A DNA stretch of 64,000 nucleotides, taken from contig NZ_RJKR01000013.1 in NCBI RefSeq assembly GCF_003752025.1, positions 140,607-204,606 of the forward strand, in the 5' to 3' direction. Of this stretch, positions 32,605 through 41,762 are shown piece by piece (position 1 is the stretch's first letter; every line of letters starts with the position of its first letter). Source of the stretch: Curtobacterium sp. PhB115 (GTDB taxonomy: Bacteria; Actinomycetota; Actinomycetes; Actinomycetales; Microbacteriaceae). The position numbers and the translations under genes are program-made. Under the pieces are notes generated by a model that saw nothing but the letters and a program-made list of their open reading frames with translations, did no database searches and was not told the DNA's origin.

Positions 32605-34029
32605 TCAGACGCCGAAGTACAGCTCGTACTCGAACGGGTGCGGGCGCTGGGCCAGCGGGAGGATCTCGTTCTCGCGCTTGTAGTCGATCCAGGTCTGGAT
32701 CAGGTCCTCGGTGAAGACGTTGCCCTTGACCAGGAACTCGTGGTCGGCCTCGAGTGCGTCGAGCGCCTCGTCGAGGGAGCCGGGGACCTGCGGGATGCCC
32801 CTGGCTTCCTCGGGCGGGAGCTCGTAGAGGTCCTTGTCGACCGGCTCGTGCGGCTCGATGCGGTTCTGGATGCCGTCGAGGCCCGCCATCAGCTGCGCGG
32901 CGAAGGCGAGGTACGGGTTGCCCGAGGCGTCCGGCGCGCGGAACTCGATGCGCTTGGCCTTCGGGTTCGTGCCCGTGATCGGGATGCGGATCGCAGCCGA
33001 ACGGTTACCGGCCGAGTAGACCAGGTTGACCGGCGCCTCGAAGCCCTTGACCAGGCGGTGGTACGAGTTGATCGACGGGTTGGTGAAGGCGAGCAGCGCC
33101 GGAGCGTGCTTCAGCAGGCCGCCGATGTACCAACGGGCGAGGTCCGACAGACCGCCGTAGCCGTTCTCGTCGTAGAACAGCGGCTTGCCGTCCGACCAGA
33201 GCGACTGGTGGGTGTGCATGCCCGAACCGTTGTCGCCGAAGAGCGGCTTCGGCATGAACGTGGCGACCTTGCCCCACTGGTCGGCCGTGTTCTTGACGAT
33301 GTACTTGAACTTCAGGATGTCGTCCGCGGCGTGGACCATCGTGTCGAACTTGTAGTTGATCTCCTGCTGGCCGCCGGTGCCCACCTCGTGGTGCGAGCGC
33401 TCGAGCTCGAAGCCCGCGTCGATCAGCTTGAGGGTGATGTCGTCACGCAGGTCGGCGGTCTTGTCGACCGGCGACACGGGGAAGTAGCCGCCCTTGTACG
33501 GGGTCTTGTTGGCGAGGTTGCCGCCCTCTTCGTCACGACCGGTGTTCCAGGCGCCCTCTTCCGAGTCGACCGCGTAGAACGACTCGTTCTGGGTCACGGA
33601 GTAGCGGACGTCGTCGAAGATGTAGAACTCGGCCTCGGGGGCGAAGAACGCGGTGTCCGCGATGCCCGTCGACGCGAGGTACTTCTCGGCCTTCTTCGCC
33701 ACCTGACGCGGGTCGCGGCCGTAGATCTCACCGTTCCGCGGGTTGTAGATGTCGAAGATCATGATGAGCGTGCGCTCGGCGCGGAACTGGTCGACGTACG
33801 CCGTGGTCACATCGGGGATCAGCTGCATGTCGGACTCGTGGATCGACGCGAAGCCACGGATCGACGAGCCGTCGAAGAGCTGGCCGACCGAGAAGAAGTC
33901 CTCGTCGACGGTCGATGCGGGGATGTTGAAGTGCTGCTGCACACCCGGCAGGTCCGTGAATCGGATGTCGAGGAACTTGACGTCGGTGTCCTTGATGAAG
34001 GCCAGGACCTCGGAGGAATCGCTGAACAT
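32605..34029 (-). CDS. glnA: glutamine synthetase, type I-beta
   Basis: 474 residues. GS blocks: [45 protein letters not shown] and [11 protein letters not shown]. The adenylylation site DLYELPPEE is intact, so GlnE can modify it. It makes glutamine from glutamate, NH3 and ATP and is the main nitrogen-assimilation enzyme. A four-part GlnR-type box lies 77-114 bp upstream, over and above a -10 TAGCCT. RBS GGAG lies 10 bp before the ATG. Confidence 0.97.
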   Translation of the reverse strand: MFSDSSEVLAFIKDTDVKFLDIRFTDLPGVQQHFNIPASTVDEDFFSVGQLFDGSSIRGFASIHESDMQLIPDVTTAYVDQFRAERTLIMIFDIYNPRNGEIYGRDPRQVAKKAEKYLASTGIADTAFFAPEAEFYIFDDVRYSVTQNESFYAVDSEEGAWNTGRDEEGGNLANKTPYKGGYFPVSPVDKTADLRDDITLKLIDAGFELERSHHEVGTGGQQEINYKFDTMVHAADDILKFKYIVKNTADQWGKVATFMPKPLFGDNGSGMHTHQSLWSDGKPLFYDENGYGGLSDLARWYIGGLLKHAPALLAFTNPSINSYHRLVKGFEAPVNLVYSAGNRSAAIRIPITGTNPKAKRIEFRAPDASGNPYLAFAAQLMAGLDGIQNRIEPHEPVDKDLYELPPEEARGIPQVPGSLDEALDALEADHEFLVKGNVFTEDLIQTWIDYKRENEILPLAQRPHPFEYELYFGV

Positions 34030-34089
34030 GTGGGCCGATCTCCAATGGGTTGGGTGATGTCGGAGGCACCGATCAAGGCACCTCCGACG

Positions 34090-34143
34090 AGGCTATTGAC
34101 ACGGGGTTTCCCGGACGTGACTGGGTTGTTTCCGGCGTGTTAC
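34090..34143 (-). promoter_or_regulatory. GlnR-type box and promoter of glnA
   Basis: Read on the minus strand 34143 to 34106: GTAAC-n6-GAAAC-n6-GTCAC-n6-GAAAC, which fits the actinomycete GlnR consensus (two a/b site pairs with 6-bp gaps) at every core base. TAGCCT (34095-34090) follows as a -10, placing the box over and upstream of the -35, as for an activator. The divergent RDD gene starts 28 bp away and could also be affected. Confidence 0.87.
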
Positions 34144-34170
34144 ACGCGGCCCGTCGCCTACGCTGGAGGC

Positions 34171-34626
34171 ATGGCCCGCAGCACCTCCAGCCCGTCCGCG
34201 CCCTCCGAGCACCCGGACGGGTGGCCGGGCAAGGACCTCGGGCTGCCCGAGACCGGACCGCGCAGTGTCGGTCGGATCGGTCGCCGGGTCGTCGCACTCC
34301 TGATCGACGGGGCGCTGGCCGACCTCGTCGCGTACGTCACCGGTGTCTGGTCGCCGGTGAACGGGTCGGGGGACATCGCGCACTCGTGGGTGCAGCTCGC
34401 GATCTTCGCCGCGCTCCAGATCCTCTTCATCTGCCTGCTGTCCGGCTCGTTCGGGCACATCTGCGTCGGGCTGCGGGTCGTGCCGATGCGTGGGGGCTAC
34501 GTGGGGGTGTGGCGGCCGGTCGTCCGGACCGTCCTGCTCTGCCTCGTGGTGCCGGCGCTCATCATCGACCGGGACAGCCGGGGTGCGCACGACCGGATCG
34601 CGGGGACGGTGCTCGTTCGGCGCTGA
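34171..34626 (+). CDS. RDD-family membrane protein
   Basis: 151 residues from ATG 34171 with GGAGG just upstream (34165-34169). GRIGRRVVALLIDGALADLV carries the Arg-Asp-Asp region (R...D...D), followed by two hydrophobic helices, SFGHICVGLRVV and a final helix, then DRDSRGAHDRIAGTVLVRR. These features are typical of RDD proteins beside glnA in actinobacteria. Function unknown; proposed for Na+/H+ exchange or glycan-linked roles in other members. Confidence 0.9.
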   Translation: MARSTSSPSAPSEHPDGWPGKDLGLPETGPRSVGRIGRRVVALLIDGALADLVAYVTGVWSPVNGSGDIAHSWVQLAIFAALQILFICLLSGSFGHICVGLRVVPMRGGYVGVWRPVVRTVLLCLVVPALIIDRDSRGAHDRIAGTVLVRR

Positions 34627-34640
34627 CGCGGGGCGGGCGC

Positions 34641-35205
34641 GGTGCGGGGAGCCGTACGGCGCTCGGGTCTGCACGGCGCTCGGGTCTGTGCTGTTCGGGT
34701 CGCACGGTGCTCGGGTCGCACGGTGCGAGGGCGCGCGGCGCTGGGGTCGCACGGTGCGAGGGCGCGCCTCGCTGGGGCCGCACGGTGCGAGGTTTGGCAC
34801 ATGGTGCGAGGCTCGTGGGGTGGCACGGTGCACGGAACCTCGCACGGTGCGGTGAGCTGGGTGCGGGCTCGCACGTGCCGGCTCCAGGGTCGCACGGTGC
34901 GCGGGCGCGCCTCGCTGGGGTCGCACGGTGCGAGGGGCCGCACATGGTGCGAGGCTCGCGGGGTCGCACGGTGCACGGAACCTCGCACGGTGCGGTGAGC
35001 TGGGTGCGGGCTCGCGCGTGCCGGCTCCAGGGTCGCACGGTGCGCGGGCGCGCCTCGCTGGGGTCGCACGGTGCGAGGGGCCGCACATGGTGCGAGGCCC
35101 GCGGGGTCGCACGGTGCGCGGAACCTCGCACACTGGCCGCACAGCGCACGCCCACGACCGCACAGCGCACGCCCGCCCACGCGCCCGCGCACGCACCCGC
35201 GCCGC
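34641..35205. repeat. about 143-bp tandem repeat array built on CGCACGGTGCG
   Basis: The block between CTCCAGGG at 34883 and its next copy at 35026 repeats with period 143. A diverged earlier unit starts near 34745 and a partial third runs to about 35140. Within each unit the palindromic 11-mer CGCAC-G-GTGCG and ACATGGTGCGAGG recur. 35140-35205 is CACAGCGCACGCC-type low complexity. All frames on both strands are open here, which is a composition effect. No gene is credible between 34627 and 35265. Confidence 0.9.
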
Positions 35206-35212
35206 ACACGCG

Positions 35213-35246
35213 GAACGCCCCCGACCTGGCACGGTCGGGGGCGTTC
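35213..35246. terminator. terminator of the DUF4191 gene
   Basis: Perfect 14-bp arms GAACGCCCCCGACC and its complement around TGGCAC. It starts 19 bp beyond the DUF4191 stop on the minus strand and seals the repeat field from that operon. Confidence 0.85.
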
Positions 35247-35265
35247 GGCGTTCAGTACTCGGGGA

Positions 35266-35979
35266 TCAGCGCGGACGGCCGGCACGCGCCCGCATCGGGT
35301 CCATGCCCTTCGGGATCGCCGCGGCGGGGCTCTGCGTGAGGGAGTCGAGACGGTTCGCGACCGCGAGGACCTCGTTGCGGTTGAGCGTCTTCTTGAACTT
35401 GTTCATCGCGCGGGGGAGCTTGTGCAGCGTCAGCGTGTCGTCGCCGTCACCAACGCTGACCACGTGGACCGCGACGTTCGGGACGATGCGCTGGACCTTG
35501 CGGCGCTCCTCGTCGATCTGCCGCTTGAGGTTGCCGCGCTGCCCCTCAGTGATGAGCACGACGCCGGGACGACCGACGGCACGGTAGACGGCAGCCTGCG
35601 AGCGACCGTGCACCGCGACGGGCATCTCGCTCGAGCGCCACTGCCGACGCAGGGAGTTCGAGAGCACGGCACCGACGGCGCCGGGCTGGCCCTCGATCTG
35701 CGAGTACGCGGCACGCTCGGCGAGCCGGCCCAGCACGATGAGGAACAGGAGCACGCCGACCAGCACGCCCACGACGATCCACAGGATCATCCCGAGCCAG
35801 TTCTGCCCGGGGAGCAGCAGTGCGAGCAGCACGCCGAGGACGACGGGCACGACGAACGCGAGAGCGAACCACCACACCGACGACGGGTCTGCCCGTCGGG
35901 TCATCTGGAAGACCTGGAACATCTGCTTGAGACGCCCCGGCTCCTTCGCCTTCGTGTCCGTGGAAGTGCTGCGTGCCAT
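35266..35979 (-). CDS. DUF4191 membrane protein
   Basis: 237 residues from ATG 35979. Two helices (about 36-82: WWFALAFVVPVVLGVLLALL, then MILWIVVGVLVGVLLFLIVLG). The C-terminal cytosolic domain has VGRPGVVLITEG, LKRQIDEERRKVQRIVP and LHKLPRAMNKFKKTLNRNEV, conserved in the DUF4191 family of actinobacteria. This family is often next to lipoyl-synthesis or 2-oxoacid dehydrogenase genes; here sucB and lpdA lie 1.1 kb away. Function unknown. Confidence 0.9.
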   Translation of the reverse strand: MARSTSTDTKAKEPGRLKQMFQVFQMTRRADPSSVWWFALAFVVPVVLGVLLALLLPGQNWLGMILWIVVGVLVGVLLFLIVLGRLAERAAYSQIEGQPGAVGAVLSNSLRRQWRSSEMPVAVHGRSQAAVYRAVGRPGVVLITEGQRGNLKRQIDEERRKVQRIVPNVAVHVVSVGDGDDTLTLHKLPRAMNKFKKTLNRNEVLAVANRLDSLTQSPAAAIPKGMDPMRARAGRPR

Positions 35980-36107
35980 GGCAACAGGATACGGCCTGCG
36001 CCGACCTGTGGAGACCGCCAGGTGTCCGGCTGTGCGCGAACACCGGTTGTCCACAGGGCCGTGCAGACAACCGGGAGGCCCGGATCACCTCCGCCACGCT
36101 GGTCACC

Positions 36108-36992
36108 ATGCAGACACCGGTCACCGACACCGTCCGCTGGCTCGCCACCGGGGACGAGGCCGACCTGCTCGCGTGGTTGGCTGACCGCAGCACGACCGGA
36201 CACCGGCACCTCGTGCCCGTCGGCGCGGTCGGACGGACGAGGACCGGGGCGCTGGTGGTCGAGGTGACGCCCCCGAGCGGGACCGTCCTGACCGCAGCAC
36301 TCGACCGGCTCGGTGCCCCGACCACGGGCGTCGCGGTCACCCTGACGCTGCCGCTCCTCGAACTCCTCGTGGCGCTCCACGCCGGCGCGGTCCGCATCGG
36401 TGCAGCGGCCGTCGACGACGTGGTGGTCGACGACGCCGGCGCCGTCGTGCTCTGCGACCACCCGCCCGGAGCGGAGCGACGCACGGCGCCTGCAGCGGAG
36501 CGAGGCAGCACCACGGCGCGGGGCACTGCCGAGCGTGGCAGGCGGCCCGATGCCCGCTCTCGGACGGGTCAGCCCGGGCGGGACCCCTCGCGGGCGATCG
36601 TGTTCGCGGCGCGGACGGTGTGGGACCGCGTCGACCCCCGCGACCCCGCCCGGGTGGGTGTCACCGCAGCACTCGAGCAGGCCCTCGACGGCGACGGACG
36701 TGCCGCTCGTGCAGCACTCGAGGCCGTCCGTACCGCGGCGGCACCTCGACCGTTCCGCTGGGAACCAGCACCCGCGGACCTCCTCTTCGCCGAACCGGAA
36801 CGACCCCGCGGCGCGAACGGCCTGAACCGCGCGAACGTCCTCGACAGGGCGAAGGAGTGGCTCCGTGACGCCGTCGAGCACGGCATCCCCCTCGGCTCCG
36901 GCCGGCGGCTCCCGGTCCGTCGTGCGGTCGTCGGCGTCGTCGTGGCGGTCGGTGCGACGGCTGCGGCCCTGTTCGCGGTGGGTGACCGCTGA
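36108..36992 (+). CDS. kinase-like remnant protein with C-terminal membrane helix
   Basis: 294 residues from ATG 36108. Residues about 75-122 (LLELLVALHAGAVRIG, then DDVVVDDAGAVVLCDHPP) follow the rhythm of the C-lobe of bacterial Ser/Thr kinases (L..LH..G..HG.....NVLVD..G...L.D), but the HRD and DFG motifs are missing. The N-terminal lobe lacks a glycine loop and Lys. A disordered Arg/Ala stretch follows, and the last 20 residues form a helix (VVGVVVAVGATAAALFAVG). It may be a pseudokinase-type sensor. The family call is inference only. Confidence 0.6.
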   Translation: MQTPVTDTVRWLATGDEADLLAWLADRSTTGHRHLVPVGAVGRTRTGALVVEVTPPSGTVLTAALDRLGAPTTGVAVTLTLPLLELLVALHAGAVRIGAAAVDDVVVDDAGAVVLCDHPPGAERRTAPAAERGSTTARGTAERGRRPDARSRTGQPGRDPSRAIVFAARTVWDRVDPRDPARVGVTAALEQALDGDGRAARAALEAVRTAAAPRPFRWEPAPADLLFAEPERPRGANGLNRANVLDRAKEWLRDAVEHGIPLGSGRRLPVRRAVVGVVVAVGATAAALFAVGDR

Positions 36993-37001
36993 CACACGGG
37001 A

Positions 37002-37036
37002 ACGGCCCCGGCTCCCACCAGGGGAACCGGGGCCGT
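37002..37036. terminator. terminator between convergent kinase-like and sucB genes
   Basis: ACGGCCCCGG (37002-37011) pairs with CCGGGGCCGT (37027-37036) and the loop can extend with CTCCC/GGGGA. It lies 10 bp after one stop and 25 bp after the sucB stop. Confidence 0.82.
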
Positions 37037-37060
37037 CGGCCGTTCGTCACACGCCGGGTG

Positions 37061-38557
37061 TCAGTACCCGAGGTTGGGGGCGAAGTTGCCCTCTTCCAGA
37101 CGGTTCTTCACCGCGACGAGGTAGCGCGAGGCGTCCGCACCGTCGATGATCCGGTGGTCGTACGACAGCGCGAGGTACACGAACGAACGGATCGCGATCG
37201 CTTCCTGGCCGTCGACCTTCACGACCGCCGGACGCTTCGTCACGATGCCCGTGCCGAGGATCGCCGACTGGGGCAGGAACACGACGGGGGTGTCGAACAG
37301 CGCGCCACGCGAACCGGTGTTGGTCAGCGTGAAGGTGCCGCCGGCGAGCTCGTCGGGCTTGAGCTGGTTGTTCCGGGTGCGCTCCGCCAGGTCCGCGATG
37401 GACTTGGAGAACTGCGCGAGGTCCAGCGACGCCGCGTCCTTGATCACCGGGGTGAGGAGGCCACGCTCGGTGTCGACCGCGATCGAGACGTTCTCGGTCT
37501 CCGGGTAGACGATCTCGTCACCGTCGACCGTCGAGTTGATCTTCGGGTGGGCCTTGAGCGCCTCGGACGCCGCGAGGGCGAAGAACGGCATGAAGGACAG
37601 CTTCGAGCCGGTCTTCTCGAGGAACTCCGCCTTGTTCGCGTCGCGGAACTGCGCCACCTTCGTGACGTCCACCTCGACGACGCTGGTGAGCTGTGCGGTC
37701 GAGGTCATCGACTGCACGGCACGCTCGGCGACGACCTTGCGCAGGCGCGTCATCTTCTCGCGGGTGCCACGGAGCGGCGAGACCTCGGCCACGAACGGAC
37801 CGGACGCGGCTGCGGGGGCTGCCGAACCACCGGCGGCCGGGGCCTTCGCGGCGGCCGCGAGGACGTCTTCCTTGCGGATGCGTCCGCCGACACCGGAGCC
37901 GGTGACGGTGGACAGGTCGACGCCCTGTTCGTTCGCGAGCTTGCGGACGAGCGGGGTGACGTAGCCGGAGGCTGCGCCGTCCTGCGTCGGGTTCGGCACG
38001 GCTGCGGCGGTCGTCGCGCTGGGCGCGGCGGCCGGTGCAGGTGCTGCGGCGGCCGGTGCCGGGACGGCTGCCGGGGGAGCGGCGGCGGGCGGCGGGACCG
38101 GAGCGGCCTGCGGCACCGGTGCGGCGGCGGGCGGCGCGGCCGGGGCCTGCGGGGCGGCCGGCTGCGTCTGACCGGCCGGGGCGGGCTCGGGCTCGGTGGG
38201 CTCCGGAGCGGGGGTCTCGGACTCCTGCTCGGTGCTCGGCTCTGCTTCAGGCTCTTCGGCTTCGGCAGCGGCCTCGTTCGAGGAGTCGTCCGATCCGGCG
38301 TCGGACGAGCCGGAGCCCGCGCCGTCGCCGATCTTCACGAGCGCGGTCCCGACCTCGACGGTCTCGTCCTCCTGGACGAGGATCTCCTCGATCACGCCGG
38401 CGATCGGCGACGGGATCTCGGTGTCGACCTTGTCGGTCGAGACCTCGAGCAGCGGCTCGTCGACCTCGACCCGGTCACCGACGTTCTTCAGCCATCGGGT
38501 CACCGTGCCCTCGGTGACGCTCTCGCCGAGCGCCGGGAGGTTGACGGATTCGCTCAT
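37061..38557 (-). CDS. sucB: 2-oxoacid dehydrogenase E2 (dihydrolipoamide succinyltransferase type)
   Basis: 498 residues. One lipoyl domain (1-77) has the lipoyl Lys in STDKVDTEIP (about 43). A Pro/Ala/Glu linker of about 120 residues follows, then the E3-binding domain (YVTPLVRKLANEQGVDLSTV, about 195). The catalytic domain ends with ALSYDHRIIDGADASRYL, where His and Asp are catalytic. It transfers the acyl group to CoA in the oxoglutarate or a related dehydrogenase complex. lpdA lies 73 bp upstream on the same strand. Distinguishing succinyl from other acyl transfer needs the E1 gene, which is not here. Confidence 0.93.
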   Translation of the reverse strand: MSESVNLPALGESVTEGTVTRWLKNVGDRVEVDEPLLEVSTDKVDTEIPSPIAGVIEEILVQEDETVEVGTALVKIGDGAGSGSSDAGSDDSSNEAAAEAEEPEAEPSTEQESETPAPEPTEPEPAPAGQTQPAAPQAPAAPPAAAPVPQAAPVPPPAAAPPAAVPAPAAAAPAPAAAPSATTAAAVPNPTQDGAASGYVTPLVRKLANEQGVDLSTVTGSGVGGRIRKEDVLAAAAKAPAAGGSAAPAAASGPFVAEVSPLRGTREKMTRLRKVVAERAVQSMTSTAQLTSVVEVDVTKVAQFRDANKAEFLEKTGSKLSFMPFFALAASEALKAHPKINSTVDGDEIVYPETENVSIAVDTERGLLTPVIKDAASLDLAQFSKSIADLAERTRNNQLKPDELAGGTFTLTNTGSRGALFDTPVVFLPQSAILGTGIVTKRPAVVKVDGQEAIAIRSFVYLALSYDHRIIDGADASRYLVAVKNRLEEGNFAPNLGY

Positions 38558-38630
38558 CGGGTGGACTCCTCTTCGCGGGGGATTGCAGTGGTGGTTGGTG
38601 TCATTGTCACAGTGCGCGGGACCGTCCGGT

Positions 38631-40004
38631 TCACAGCGCGTGCAGCGGCTTGCCCGCGAGGTGCAGGAACGCCTCGCCGAGGGCCTCGTTCTGCGTCGGG
38701 TGCGCGTGGACGAGCGGTGCGACGTCCTCCGGGTAGGCCTCCCAGTTGACGGCGAGCTGTGCTTCGCCGATCAGTTCGCCGACACGGGCGCCGATCATGC
38801 TGACGCCGACGACGGGGCCGTCGACGACGCGCACGACCTTGACCGAGCCGGACGTGCCGATGATGTGGCTCTTGCCGTTGCCGGCGAGGTTGTACTCGTA
38901 CGAGTCGACCTTGTCGGCGCCGTACTGCTCTTCGGCCTTGGCCTGCGAGAGACCGACGGACGCGACCTCGGGGTCGGAGTACGTGATCTTCGGGATGTTC
39001 TTGTCCTCGATGATCACCGGGTTGAGGCCGGCGATCTCCTCGGCGACGAAGATGCCCTGCTGGAAGCCGCGGTGCGCGAGCTGCAGGCCGGGGACGATGT
39101 CGCCGACGGCGTACACGTTCGGGATGTTCGTGGCGAGGCGCTCGTTCGTGGTCACGAAGCCGCGGTCCATGGCGACGCCGACCTCGTCGTAGCCGACGTT
39201 CTGCGTGACGGGGCCACGGCCGACCGCGACGAGGAGCACGTCGCCGTCGAAGGTCTTGCCGTCCTCGAGCGTCACGACGACGCCGTTCTCGTGCTGCTCG
39301 ACGCCCTGGAACCGGACACCGAGGGAGAACTCGATGCCGCGCTTGCGGAAGGCACGCTCGAGCTGCTTCGACATCGACTCGTCCTCGGCCGGCACGAGGT
39401 GCGGCAGCGCTTCGACGATGGTGACCTCGGCGCCGAAGGACTTCCAGACGCTGGCGAACTCGACGCCGATGACGCCGCCACCGAGGATGACGACCTTGTT
39501 CGGGACGTAGTCCATGCGGAGCGCGGTCTCCGAGGTGATGACGCGGCCACCGATCTCGAGCCCCGGCAGGGACTTCGAGTACGAGCCGGTCGCCAGCACG
39601 ATGTTCTTGCCGGTCACGGTCTGGTCGCCGACCTGCACGGTGTTCTGCGACGTGAGCCGGCCCCAGCCCTCGACGACGGTGATGCCGCGGGCCTTGATGA
39701 GCCCCTGCAGGCCCTTGTACTTGGAGTTGATGACGCCCTGCTGGTACTCGATGACCTTCGGGACCTCGACACCGGCGAACTCCGCGATGACACCGTACTT
39801 CTCGGCGTCACGCGTCGCGTCGGCGACCTCGGCCGCGTGCAGCAGTGCCTTGGTGGGGATGCAGCCACGGTGCAGGCACGTCCCTCCGAGCTTGTCGCCC
39901 TCGATGAGCGCGACGCTCATGCCGAGTTCGGCGGCCCGGAGCGCAGCGGCGTAGCCACCGCTCCCGCCACCGAGGACCACGACGTCGTAAGTCTGTTCCG
40001 TCAC
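38631..40004 (-). CDS. lpdA: dihydrolipoyl dehydrogenase (E3)
   Basis: 457 residues from GTG 40004, supported by GGGAG upstream; TTG 40013 is a less likely start. FAD motif VVLGGGSGGYAAALRAAELG, redox disulfide GGTCLHRGCIPTKALLHAAE, NAD motif VVILGGGVIGVEFASVW, and C-terminal HAHPTQNEALGEA with the catalytic His-Glu. It reoxidises the lipoyl arm of E2 with NAD+. Same strand as sucB, so likely one operon. Confidence 0.97.
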   Translation of the reverse strand: MTEQTYDVVVLGGGSGGYAAALRAAELGMSVALIEGDKLGGTCLHRGCIPTKALLHAAEVADATRDAEKYGVIAEFAGVEVPKVIEYQQGVINSKYKGLQGLIKARGITVVEGWGRLTSQNTVQVGDQTVTGKNIVLATGSYSKSLPGLEIGGRVITSETALRMDYVPNKVVILGGGVIGVEFASVWKSFGAEVTIVEALPHLVPAEDESMSKQLERAFRKRGIEFSLGVRFQGVEQHENGVVVTLEDGKTFDGDVLLVAVGRGPVTQNVGYDEVGVAMDRGFVTTNERLATNIPNVYAVGDIVPGLQLAHRGFQQGIFVAEEIAGLNPVIIEDKNIPKITYSDPEVASVGLSQAKAEEQYGADKVDSYEYNLAGNGKSHIIGTSGSVKVVRVVDGPVVGVSMIGARVGELIGEAQLAVNWEAYPEDVAPLVHAHPTQNEALGEAFLHLAGKPLHAL

Positions 40005-40110
40005 CTGGTGCAACTCCCTCGTGCGTGTCGGGCCGATCGGGCCCTACGTGGACACCGCGGGGGCGGCGTCCGACGGTCGGACCGCATGGTTCCGGTCCCG
40101 TCCCGTGCAG

Positions 40111-40150
40111 TACCGGTGGGAGGCGCGTCGGTGCGCCGATCCCACCGGTA
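40111..40150. terminator. terminator of pepA
   Basis: TACCGGTGGGA (40111-40121) pairs with TCCCACCGGTA (40140-40150), with an inner GGCGC/GCGCC pair. It starts 10 bp past the pepA stop on the minus strand. Confidence 0.83.
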
Positions 40151-40159
40151 CCAAACCTA

Positions 40160-41686
40160 CTACTCGGACTGGAGGTCTTCTGCGAGTGCGATGAGCGTCC
40201 GGACCATCACGCCGGTCGCACCCTTGCCGAGCCACCCGTAGCCGCCGCCCTTGTGCTCCGACGGACCGGCGATGTCGAGGTGCGCCCAGGGGATGCCCTC
40301 GCCGACGAAGCGCTCCAGGAACTTGCCCGCGAGGAGCATGCCACCGGCCGGGTTGCCGACGGTCGCGTTCACCATGTCGGCGATGTCGCTGGCGAGTCGG
40401 GCGTCGAGCTCCTCGGGCAGGGGCATCGGCCAGATCGGCTCGGCGACGCCCTCGGCGACGGCGCGGACGCGGGCGACGAGGTCGTCGCTGCCCATCAGGC
40501 CGGTGGTGCGGTCGCCGAGCGCGACGACCTGTGCGCCGGTGAGCGTGGCGACGTCGACGATCGCGTCGGGCTGCTCGAGCGACGCGGCGGCCATGCCGTC
40601 ACCGAGCACCAGGCGGCCCTCGGCGTCGGTGTTCGTGACCTCGACGGTCTTGCCGTTCTTCAGCGTGAGGACGTCGCCCGGGCGGGTCGCACTGCCGGAG
40701 GGCATGTTCTCGGCGAGTGCGAGCCAGGCGGTGACGCGGACGTCCAGGCCGAGGCGTGCGGCGGCGACGGTCGCGGCGAGGACCGTGGCCGCACCCGTCA
40801 TGTCGGTCTTCATGCCGAGCATCGACCCGGCGGGCTTCAGCGAGAGGCCGCCCGAGTCGAAGGTGATGCCCTTGCCGACGAGCGCGAGGTGCTTGGTCGC
40901 GGACTCCGGCGCGTAGCGGACCACGACGAGGCGCGGGGGCCGGACCGATCCGCGGCCGACGCCGAGGATCCCGCCGAACCCCTGCTCCTCGAGCGCCTGC
41001 TCGTCGAGCACCTCGACGGTGAGCGGCAGGTCGGACGCCAACCCGGTGGCGACGTCGGCGACCTCCGACGGGCCGAGGTCGCCCGCCGCGGTGTTCACGA
41101 GGTCGCGGACGAGCGCGGCGGCGTCGGCGACGATCGCCGGTCGGACCGCGGCGTCGGCTGCGACGTCGGCGGGGGCGACGACCTCGATGCGCTGGTCGCC
41201 CCGGGTCGGCGCGGTCGAGCCGGTGCCCTTGTGGCGGGTGAAGGCGTAGGCGCCGAGGGCCGCTCCTTCGAGGGCGGCGTCGACGAGCTCAGCCGAGTCG
41301 GTCGGCAGGGCGAGGGTGATCGAGGCAGCCTGCGGCAGCTGGCGGACGGCGCTGCCGGCGGCCGAGCGGAGTGCGGCGGGGCCGGTGGCCGAGCCGAGGC
41401 CGATGAGGGCGATCGAGGACGCGGCGACACCGGTGCCGGGCAGGCGGACGAGCTGGTCCTTCGCGCCGGTCACCCCGATCGCGGCGAGGTCGAGCCCGGC
41501 CAGCGCCTCGACCACACCGGCCGCGCTGGGCGCGAGCGATGCACCGGCCGCCGACGACGTCTCGTCCGACGAACCGGCAGTCGACGAGGCATCGCCGGAC
41601 GCGCCCGGTCGGACCCCGACCACGAGCACGTCGGCGGTGCTGGTCTCGGGGGAGGAACTGGTGGTGGAGAGCGTCGGTCGGACCAT
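40160..41686 (-). CDS. pepA: leucyl aminopeptidase (M17)
   Basis: 508 residues. Metal and catalytic blocks: LVGKGITFDSGGLSLKP, MKTDMTGAATVLA and NTDAEGRLVLGDGMA, with Lys, Asp and Arg of the M17 family in place. The N-terminal 40 residues are Ser/Thr/Ala-rich and may be disordered. A cytosolic hexamer that removes N-terminal residues from peptides. Divergent from the PAC2 gene across 76 bp. Confidence 0.96.
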   Translation of the reverse strand: MVRPTLSTTSSSPETSTADVLVVGVRPGASGDASSTAGSSDETSSAAGASLAPSAAGVVEALAGLDLAAIGVTGAKDQLVRLPGTGVAASSIALIGLGSATGPAALRSAAGSAVRQLPQAASITLALPTDSAELVDAALEGAALGAYAFTRHKGTGSTAPTRGDQRIEVVAPADVAADAAVRPAIVADAAALVRDLVNTAAGDLGPSEVADVATGLASDLPLTVEVLDEQALEEQGFGGILGVGRGSVRPPRLVVVRYAPESATKHLALVGKGITFDSGGLSLKPAGSMLGMKTDMTGAATVLAATVAAARLGLDVRVTAWLALAENMPSGSATRPGDVLTLKNGKTVEVTNTDAEGRLVLGDGMAAASLEQPDAIVDVATLTGAQVVALGDRTTGLMGSDDLVARVRAVAEGVAEPIWPMPLPEELDARLASDIADMVNATVGNPAGGMLLAGKFLERFVGEGIPWAHLDIAGPSEHKGGGYGWLGKGATGVMVRTLIALAEDLQSE

Positions 41687-41762
41687 GGACCAACCCTACC
41701 GAGGCACTGTTCGCTGTCGGCGTCGCCGCTGCGCACCGGGGACGTCGGACGCCCCGCCTAGC

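Noticed and set aside
34627..35265. Open frames on both strands of the repeat field
   Set aside because: All six frames are open because of the repeat composition; no ribosome site or domain was found.
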